Shown here: one piece after another, positions 43,372 to 47,479 of the stretch | Numbering within the stretch: position 1 is the first letter of the stretch | How the letters are laid out: every line of letters begins with the position of its first letter | Source: a virus | Reading direction: 5' to 3' (one strand) | Virus record (IMG/VR): IMGVR_UViG_3300018080_008428 | Span: 1-47,479 of that record | DNA length: 47,479 nucleotides | The notes under the pieces: model-generated | The model's database searches: none | The model's input: only the letters and a program-made list of their open reading frames with translations | What the model was told of the DNA's origin: nothing | Made by a program: the position numbers and the translations under genes

Positions 43372-43386
43372 GTTCCACGGTGGAAC
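43372..43386. promoter_or_regulatory. 15-bp palindrome GTTCCACGGTGGAAC, putative operator
   Basis: Perfect two-fold symmetric GTTCCAC-G-GTGGAAC in the short gap between two early genes. An identical copy is at 23938-23952 in the spike gene, and an imperfect copy (GTTCCACGGTGGGAA) is at 40538-40552 before the portal gene. The 14-nt relative GTTCCACGTGGAAC is known as a parS-like arrangement, but the extra central base differs. Confidence 0.4.
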
Positions 43387-43388
43387 GG

Positions 43389-43589
43389 TTATCGGCTTAT
43401 CATTGCGTGAATTTCAACACCACAATCATCTGTAATCATCCGGATTACTTCACGTAACCGTGATTCCGGCTCTTCGTCTCGATGAGCGTTACATTCACCA
43501 CACCAAATCTGACTTTGATGCTTGATGTAATCGTCCTTGCAGTTGCAGTCCCAAAACATAGGTGTTAAGACTAATTCGCTCTCAGGCAT
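43389..43589 (-). CDS. Cys-rich small protein
   Basis: 66 aa from the ATG at 43589, which overlaps the upstream stop as TAATG; the longer frame is a shadow. Cys pairs in WDCNCKDDYIKHQ and WCGECNAHRDEE make a likely zinc site. The C-terminal half is acidic and helical (SRLREVIRMITDD). Another member of the small Cys-rich set in this block. Function unknown. Confidence 0.6.
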   Translation of the reverse strand: MPESELVLTPMFWDCNCKDDYIKHQSQIWCGECNAHRDEEPESRLREVIRMITDDCGVEIHAMISR

Positions 43590-43810
43590 TACTCCATTCC
43601 TTTCTGTTTTGCAAGTCGCTCTGCATCCGCTACACAGCGACAATGCGGATTATTTTTTCCATACTTAGCCATAAATTTTGCACCTGCCATTGTCTTAAAC
43701 TCTCCAATGCAGTACAAATATTTATCGCCGTGTGCTCGTTCAGTAGGTTCGGAATCGCTTTCAAATATCTCATGTTTAAACGAATTTCTCTTAACTCCGA
43801 TGTAAATCAT
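43589..43810 (-). CDS. small early-block protein
   Basis: 73 aa. MIYIGVKRNSFKHEIFESDS, then a middle KYLYCIGEFKTMAGAKFMAK and a CRC pair (NNPHCRCVADAERLAK). The GAKFMAKYGKNNPHCRCV part resembles a compact nucleic-acid-binding or host-interaction fold, but there is no named family. ATG overlaps the end of a possible tiny upstream frame; AGG lies close by. Confidence 0.55.
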   Translation of the reverse strand: MIYIGVKRNSFKHEIFESDSEPTERAHGDKYLYCIGEFKTMAGAKFMAKYGKNNPHCRCVADAERLAKQKGME

Positions 43811-43817
43811 TTCAACC

Positions 43818-43898
43818 TCACTTTCGTGAAAATTTGTATGCCATCCGCCCGACCCGTGTTTTCCGTTTCATGCCTTTTTTGGAACTGGGAGTGAACAT
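43818..43898 (-). CDS. possible 26-residue basic peptide
   Basis: MFTPSSKKGMKRKTRVGRMA and so on, ending YKFSRK: eleven Lys/Arg residues. The stop lies 7 nt before the next start. No clear ribosome binding site. A second frame in the same gap gives a 34-aa peptide (43807-43911) ending in an ATGA overlap. One of the two, or neither, may be real. Confidence 0.3.
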   Translation of the reverse strand: MFTPSSKKGMKRKTRVGRMAYKFSRK

Positions 43899-43947
43899 CA
43901 AAGGAAAACATCTAAACGAAAACTCGTCTCCCGACTGATCAGCAAAT

Positions 43948-44334
43948 TTATTCTTCGGAATGCTGTTCCTGAAAATCCCTACCAATTGTTCGGTTGAAAT
44001 TTTTCAATATCTTAACCACTTGATCCAGTTGACCGCATTCCCGATCAAATTGAGTAGCGCGTCCCTGCAACTCACCTAAACTGTTATAGTTGGCGTCATA
44101 TCCATCTTCTTCTAACTTTTCAATTAAACGCCCCATATCTCGATGGATGCTTTCAGCTAATTGCCTCAAATTTGAAAAATGATATTCAGCCTCAATTTTC
44201 AGTTTATTGTACATATTAAACAATCCTGTAGTAGAGATAGAGACATCACCACCCTTACTATCAATTTCGGCTCGCATTAAACCTTCAAACATCTTCTCAG
44301 AATCTTCGCGTGTCTTCCTGTCTCGTAGGCTCAT
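43948..44334 (-). CDS. helical early-block protein
   Basis: 128 aa from the ATG at 44334 (GGAG 6 nt upstream); a longer frame is a shadow over the next gene. Almost wholly helical and charged: SLRDRKTREDSEKMFEGLMR, NMYNKLKIEAEYHFSNLRQ, AESIHRDMGRLIEKLEED and VVKILKNFNRTIGRDF. A coiled coil with two or three helices is likely. No motif. Confidence 0.65.
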   Translation of the reverse strand: MSLRDRKTREDSEKMFEGLMRAEIDSKGGDVSISTTGLFNMYNKLKIEAEYHFSNLRQLAESIHRDMGRLIEKLEEDGYDANYNSLGELQGRATQFDRECGQLDQVVKILKNFNRTIGRDFQEQHSEE

Positions 44335-44359
44335 TTTCATCTCCGTGTAAATAATAAAA

Positions 44360-44527
44360 TTAAACCATCTCCCAACTATTTCTCTTGGTTCCACAATACC
44401 GACACTTGTAAATATGGCCTGCCCCATACATCGTATCTATACTATCAGGATGTACGTCAAACAAACACAATACAGAATACAAAAGTGAGGAAATTTGAGT
44501 GCTTGATTTTCTCAGTTGGTTTTGCAT
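44360..44527 (-). CDS. 55-residue Cys-pair protein, first gene after early promoter 2
   Basis: Short gene with a perfect ribosome binding site (GGAG, 5 nt, ATG). MQNQLRKSSTQISSLLY, then FDVHPDSIDTM and YKCRYCGTKRNSWEMV: a half zinc finger (CxxC) at the end. The leader resembles that of the gene at 46007-46300. It lies 25 nt upstream of the next coding start. Function unknown; possibly a transcription or nuclease cofactor. Confidence 0.6.
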   Translation of the reverse strand: MQNQLRKSSTQISSLLYSVLCLFDVHPDSIDTMYGAGHIYKCRYCGTKRNSWEMV

Positions 44528-44573
44528 GATTTCTCCTTATTTGAAAAATAAGTATTTGATTATTGTTACTTAT

Positions 44574-44602
44574 AACTTAACGTATATTGCTTTAGTGTAC
44601 AA
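44574..44602 (-). promoter_or_regulatory. early-family promoter 2
   Basis: TTGTAC (44597-44602), 17 nt, TAAGTT (44574-44579), then ATAAG. Core ACTAAAGCAATATACGT closely matches promoter 1 at 46344-46372. It would drive the 44360-44527 gene and those after it. Confidence 0.6.
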
Positions 44603-44611
44603 ACATAAATG

Positions 44612-44651
44612 GCAATAAAAAGCCCCCACATCCAAAAAAATGTGGGGGCTT
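44612..44651 (-). terminator. rho-independent terminator of the ArdA operon
   Basis: Perfect 12-bp stem AAGCCCCCACAT (44620-44631) / ATGTGGGGGCTT (44640-44651) with an 8-nt loop, followed on the minus strand by TTTTTATT. It ends the 46300-44802 operon just before promoter 2. The 150 nt between the operon end and the stem show no gene. Confidence 0.85.
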
Positions 44652-44801
44652 GCTGTACCCTCAACAAATACGAGATAGATAAGCGCTGAAAACAATGGGC
44701 AACTAGCATGGTGAAGTGAATGCAATACTTAATCCACCTTACCGTCCCCCCAATAAATCTCGCATCCAATGTGTTTAATATATTTTATCTTCTTTTATAT
44801 A

Positions 44802-45056
44802 TCAACCATCATCAGACTCAATTTCATTAACCTGTTTTATATAAATCCCCGAACCGTCAACCTCTTCGACAACACCATCGGCAATTGAATTAATGGTATC
44901 CTCATTAATCCTTGCAGATTTGGCTACGCCGTGAATCATCAGCCGACTTACATAATGTCGAATTGCCCAGTACACATCATTGGACAGTTTTTGCTGATCC
45001 TCACTCATTTCCTTATGATGTTGCAGGTTCGGAAGCGTGTCTGGATGCTTACTCAT
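44802..45056 (-). CDS. small helical protein, last gene of ArdA operon
   Basis: 84 aa from the ATG at 45056 (AAAGGA 5 nt upstream), overlapping the stop region of the preceding gene. MSKHPDTLPNLQHHKEMSED, then DVYWAIRHYVSRLMIHGVAK and a C-terminus with VVEEVDGSGIYIKQVNEIE. No family recognised. Acidic end. Confidence 0.6.
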   Translation of the reverse strand: MSKHPDTLPNLQHHKEMSEDQQKLSNDVYWAIRHYVSRLMIHGVAKSARINEDTINSIADGVVEEVDGSGIYIKQVNEIESDDG

Positions 45057-45240
45057 CGGATTCCTTTCGTTGTTTTTTGACATGATGCCTGAGCAATTCA
45101 AATGCCCGTAATTCTTGTTTACCATCCAGTTGTGTAACGTGTAAAAATACTTCCATGCCGATACCCAGTGGTTTTAGCATAGCCGTAGATAATTCGTTTC
45201 GCTCAAGTTTCTCGTATGCCTCATCAAATGTTAAAGACAT
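45049..45240 (-). CDS. small protein downstream of ardA
   Basis: 63 aa from the ATG at 45240 (AGGGG 5 nt upstream), inside the end of ardA; the longer frame is a shadow. SLTFDEAYEKLERNELSTAM, then GIGMEVFLHVTQLDGKQELR and a basic end. Looks like a small acidic helix-plus-strands protein of the kind often found with antirestriction genes. No named family. Confidence 0.6.
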   Translation of the reverse strand: MSLTFDEAYEKLERNELSTAMLKPLGIGMEVFLHVTQLDGKQELRAFELLRHHVKKQRKESDE

Positions 45241-45796
45241 ATATACCCCTATCTGACATCGCACCGTCATCCACCACTTCATAAATGGCAAACTCTCCAT
45301 GATGAGCATCTCGATACACCGTTTCCCAATCAATGTAACTCCGGAGCCAATCATCTAACGGTACGCCTGTGATTCGGTCAAAGTATTCTCGACAGAAATC
45401 TTCCTTTTCGTTGAAGTGTCCGATAAACGCACTATTGAATCTATCTTCCGCCTCACCTGACTCAACGAATTGCAGGTGCTCTTCCGCCCACAGAATAAAT
45501 GCCAAGCCATGCTCTTCCATAAGATCGGCTACCTCAATCAAGTGCCATAACCCAACCTTAGTATAGAGGGAAGGACGAATACCGATTGTGTCAAAGACAT
45601 CCCATTCTTCATGCGGATACCCATCTTCGGCACTTGCCGGATATTCGTGTGATTCCATGAAATCATCAATTTCATCTTCAAATTCCCCTTTGCGCCTATC
45701 GGTTATCTCAAACCATTCTCCGACAAGGTGGCCATGATTATAACATTTCAGGCAACCGACCCTTACCGCAGGAACATCCGGTAATTCGTTACCCAT
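45224..45796 (-). CDS. ardA: ArdA-type antirestriction protein
   Basis: 190 aa. ArdA proteins mimic B-DNA and block type I restriction enzymes. Here: VRVGCLKCYNHGHLVGEWFE at the start (typical CLxxYNxGxLxGxWxD region), then EEWDVFDTIGIRPSLYTKVG, LIEVADLMEEHGLAFILWAE, and the C-terminal EDRFNSAFIGHFNEKEDF followed by WLRSYIDWETVYRDAHHGEF (conserved YIDWExxxRD). Negative charge is high overall. The CLKC pair is unusual. GGAGG lies 6 nt before the ATG. Second or third gene after early promoter 1, as suits a protein needed directly after entry. Confidence 0.85.
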   Translation of the reverse strand: MGNELPDVPAVRVGCLKCYNHGHLVGEWFEITDRRKGEFEDEIDDFMESHEYPASAEDGYPHEEWDVFDTIGIRPSLYTKVGLWHLIEVADLMEEHGLAFILWAEEHLQFVESGEAEDRFNSAFIGHFNEKEDFCREYFDRITGVPLDDWLRSYIDWETVYRDAHHGEFAIYEVVDDGAMSDRGIYVFNI

Positions 45797-45989
45797 GATG
45801 CACCTCCATTATCGTCTGGTGAATATCTTGATTCATCCGCATTTGGGAATACGGGTATTCATTTTCAATTTCCCGTATCTCAGCATGGACTTGTTCGTTG
45901 CTCTTGTATTTTCCGGAGTGCAACTTCGCATGAAGCTTGACGTATCGCTTGTACGCCCGTTCTTCTTTGTCTTGGAGTTGTTCTGACAT
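45789..45989 (-). CDS. small coiled-coil protein upstream of ardA
   Basis: 66 aa from the ATG at 45989 (AAAGGA 6 nt upstream); the longer reading needs a TTG. EQLQDKEERAYKRYVKLHAK, then EQVHAEIREIENEYPYSQ: a charged helical hairpin. It overlaps the start of ardA by 8 nt, so both are translated together. Function unknown. Confidence 0.6.
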   Translation of the reverse strand: MSEQLQDKEERAYKRYVKLHAKLHSGKYKSNEQVHAEIREIENEYPYSQMRMNQDIHQTIMEVHHG

Positions 45990-46006
45990 CTGCAATCCTT
46001 TCTGTT

Positions 46007-46300
46007 TTACGCTTCGACACCTAACAACTGTTTGAATATTGCACGGACAAATTCGGGGCGTGGGTGTCGCTCCACTTCCCGATACCGTGCAAACACATTT
46101 AAGTAGTGTGATTTTCCGTCCTTATCAGAAACGATAGCGAAGTATTCCTGCTCATCATCTCCTTCAACAAGCATGACTTCAATTTCGTCCTGGTCTTGCT
46201 CCAGATGCTTTGCGATTAAACTATGACAAAGCACGTGTTCATCTACCCCCCTACTCTGCATTTGGTGGGCAGCAATTTGATTCAAATAGTGGGTTTGCAT
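46007..46300 (-). CDS. first gene of the ArdA operon
   Basis: 97 aa. MQTHYLNQIAAHQMQSRGVD, then an acidic beta stretch (DEIEVMLVEGDDEQEYFAIV), KSHYLNVFARYREVERHPRP, and a helical end FVRAIFKQLLGVEA. GGAG lies 7 nt before the ATG. Directly follows early promoter 1. No family recognised; acidic character is shared with the following genes. Confidence 0.6.
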   Translation of the reverse strand: MQTHYLNQIAAHQMQSRGVDEHVLCHSLIAKHLEQDQDEIEVMLVEGDDEQEYFAIVSDKDGKSHYLNVFARYREVERHPRPEFVRAIFKQLLGVEA

Positions 46301-46343
46301 TGAGACTCTCCTTATATTTGAATAAGTGATTGAATCTATTTAT

Positions 46344-46372
46344 AACATAACGTATAGTGCATGAGTGTACAA
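46344..46372 (-). promoter_or_regulatory. early-family promoter 1
   Basis: TTGTAC (46367-46372), 17 nt, TATGTT (46344-46349), then ATAAAT. The spacer ACTCATGCACTATACGT matches promoter 2 at 12 of 17 or more positions. It faces left towards the ArdA operon. No clear promoter for the rightward gene at 46460 was seen. Confidence 0.6.
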
Positions 46373-46459
46373 GCATAATGTATTTAAAAGAATCGATATT
46401 GCTTACCCACACTAGTCCTGATACCGATATTATTACCAGTCAACTAACAGGAATCAGGG

Positions 46460-46666
46460 ATGAAAAAAATCACCCCTCTCATTCTATTCTTATTCCCAGT
46501 AATTGTACTCAGTCAGGTAGTCAAAAAGGCTGATTATTTTCCAGACATCAGCTCTACCGGATTGGCAACTAAATTTGATTTCAAGGCGATTGACTATGGC
46601 TCAGATTTGCGAACAGAGATTATCTCAGTAAAATCGGATCCCGGTAACTCGACCTTTGGATCATAA
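46460..46666 (+). CDS. small secreted protein at the prophage end
   Basis: 68 aa, the only rightward gene of the phage side. Clear signal peptide (MKKITPLILFLFPVIVLSQ), then about 48 residues with no known motif (PDISSTGLATKFDFKAID). Its stop codon TAA (46664-46666) lies within the tRNA-like sequence, so its 3' end would change upon excision. A position next to attR and opposite in direction to the phage genes is typical of a lysogenic-conversion gene, but the gene may also be a truncated remnant. Confidence 0.45.
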   Translation: MKKITPLILFLFPVIVLSQVVKKADYFPDISSTGLATKFDFKAIDYGSDLRTEIISVKSDPGNSTFGS

Positions 46667-46702
46667 ACTCAAAGATCAGCGGTTCAAGTCCGCTCCCCGC
46701 TA
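46659..46702 (+). tRNA. 3' tRNA fragment, probable attR core
   Basis: A perfect T-arm, AGCGG (46678-46682), TTCAAGT, CCGCT (46690-46694), is followed by CCCCGCT and A, the 3' side of an acceptor stem, then CTA (no CCA encoded). The matching AGCGGGG 5' side is absent upstream. The stretch TCATAA at 46661 could be a CAT (Met) anticodon loop, but its stem does not pair properly. It is a partial tRNA, as left by phage insertion into a tRNA gene. Confidence 0.6.
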
Positions 46703-46708
46703 CTACTG

Positions 46709-46750
46709 AAACCCCCGTCGTTACATGCTTTGCGGCGATAGGGGTTTTTT
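46709..46750 (+). terminator. terminator of the tRNA gene
   Basis: AAACCCC-CGTCG (46709-46720) pairs with CGGCG (46733-46737) and GGGGTTT (46741-46747) with a 3-nt bulge; it is followed by a run of six T. Placed 6 nt after the tRNA end, as expected for the native downstream end of the tRNA transcript. Confidence 0.7.
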
Positions 46751-46830
46751 CGTTTCTAGCGAATGCCAACAAACACTCTACTACGTATACGTTACACAGT
46801 TTCCTGTTTTTAGAATCTTGTTTTAAACGA

Positions 46831-46953
46831 CAACCTCACCCTTATTCCCTCTCCTTCGCAAGAGAGGGATGTGCGATTTCTAAACACTGAAGGTTAAAAA
46901 GTTGCTTTGTTAAGCCCCTTCTGATTCGAGGAGAGGGGTTTGTGGTGAGGTGA
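46831..46953. repeat. palindromic intergenic repeat
   Basis: ACCTCACC (46833-46840) and GGTGAGGT (46944-46951) bracket an inner hairpin TCCCTCTC/GAGAGGGA around 46846-46868 and a CCCCT/AGGGG pair around 46915-46937. Such nested CCTCACC...CCCTCTCC elements are widespread in bacterial chromosomes. It marks this part as host DNA rather than phage. Confidence 0.5.
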
Positions 46954-46978
46954 CGGCTTATTTCATCAATGATTTCGC

Positions 46979-47479
46979 TTAGATAATCCCCTGAGCAGCA
47001 ACCCACGAATTTAATGCTTTTTCAAACTGTTCTCCATGAATTGGATCTAAGGGCGAAAATAGATTCTCTTTTTCATCGTTAATGATATTAATGATTTCCC
47101 GTTTATCGGACTTATTGCTTACGGTTATAATATTTAACATAATGTTTGTCCATTTTTCCTTGTATTCTAGGGGAATATTTTCAAGCCATAACCACTTGAA
47201 AAACTTTAATGACATCTGGATTAAATTCTCTTTTGGGATATTTTCATTTCTCAATGAATTAAACGTTTTCAATACCTTTTTTGATGAATAGAAATTTACT
47301 GATTCAACTGCATGTTTAAGGGTTTCAGTGTTAATAATAACATGATGATAATTTAACGATATCATTTTAATTAACTTCGCATTAAATCCTTTCTCTGATA
47401 TAATACCATCTTTTTTTAGTTTAAGTAGTAATGAACTAGTTGAAAGCGAATCATGACCCCAATTTGACTTTAGTAACAT
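46979..47479 (-). CDS. host protein, partial, PIN-associated C-terminal-like
   Basis: 166 aa up to the window edge; the first ATG is at the edge itself, so the true start may lie outside. Opening NWGHDSLSTSSLLLKLKKDG then ISEKGFNAKLIKMISLNYHH and INTETLKHAVESVN resembles the C-terminal helical half of some PIN-domain or tetratricopeptide-associated proteins, but this is only an impression. The low GC and Lys/Asn/Ile richness differ from the phage genes, supporting host or other mobile origin. Confidence 0.45.
   Translation of the reverse strand: MLLKSNWGHDSLSTSSLLLKLKKDGIISEKGFNAKLIKMISLNYHHVIINTETLKHAVESVNFYSSKKVLKTFNSLRNENIPKENLIQMSLKFFKWLWLENIPLEYKEKWTNIMLNIITVSNKSDKREIINIINDEKENLFSPLDPIHGEQFEKALNSWVAAQGII

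Noticed and set aside
44566-44769. 67-residue minus-strand open frame with hydrophobic segments
   Set aside because: It runs through the perfect terminator stem and the early promoter 2, and has no ribosome binding site.
46659-46702. Complete tRNA gene
   Set aside because: The 5' acceptor strand is missing and the anticodon stem does not pair, so only the 3' part is supported.

Overview
The window is most of one arm of a temperate, contractile-tailed phage (myovirus morphology), read as a prophage, plus about 0.8 kb of what is probably host chromosome at the right edge. Almost every gene is on the minus strand, so the map is best read from right to left. The right border is the 3' end of a tRNA gene (46659-46702) followed by a tRNA-type terminator: the pattern of an attR site of a phage inserted into a tRNA gene. 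No integrase, repressor, replication gene or terminase is present, so the phage must continue left of position 1.

Regions, right to left. (1) 46.3-40.6 kb: small, tightly packed early-type genes, several with Cys-rich (zinc-binding-like) motifs, one clear ArdA-type antirestriction protein, and three closely related promoters. (2) 40.4-32.4 kb: head module of the PBSX/HK97-fold type: portal, MuF-like minor head protein, XkdF-like protease fused to an acidic scaffold-like tail, major capsid protein, connector, closure and tail-completion proteins. (3) 32.4-20.4 kb: contractile tail: sheath, two gp19-type tube proteins, chaperone pair made by a -1 frameshift, tape measure, a split tube-adaptor/LysM pair, hub, spike, gp25/gpW-like, baseplate J and I. 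(4) 20.4-15.9 kb: fibre-like and fibronectin-III/LamG proteins. (5) 15.8-12.2 kb: a zinc-ribbon metallophosphoesterase and a lysis-like cassette (holin-like, anchored envelope protein, amidase, membrane protein). (6) 12.2-1.4 kb: five long fibre or adhesin proteins with GHTHDGRYYTESEVD-type repeats, C1q-like and LamG/carbohydrate-binding-like domains. (7) 1.4 kb-left edge: a minimal nucleotidyltransferase, a small acidic coiled-coil protein and a second, altered amidase-fold protein.

The host cannot be named from this window. Strong GGAG-type ribosome binding sites and sigma70-like promoters argue against a typical Bacteroidota host. The anchored envelope protein with the amidase is compatible with a diderm host, but this is inference.

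The most interesting signals are: (a) three fibre-gene junctions where a fibronectin-III domain appears cut at the gene border, with the first strand at the C-terminus of one protein and the remainder at the N-terminus of the next, suggesting donor-strand-like linkage between consecutive fibre proteins; (b) a repeated late-promoter element (A/T tract, 17 nt, TNATAA inside a TGYTTNACTNATAA-like box) upstream of the capsid, tube, tape-measure, baseplate, phosphoesterase and left-end genes; (c) a second promoter family in the early region; (d) an exact slippery heptamer in the tail chaperone; (e) an identical 15-bp palindrome in two places; and (f) an amidase-fold protein that appears to have lost a zinc-ligand histidine.
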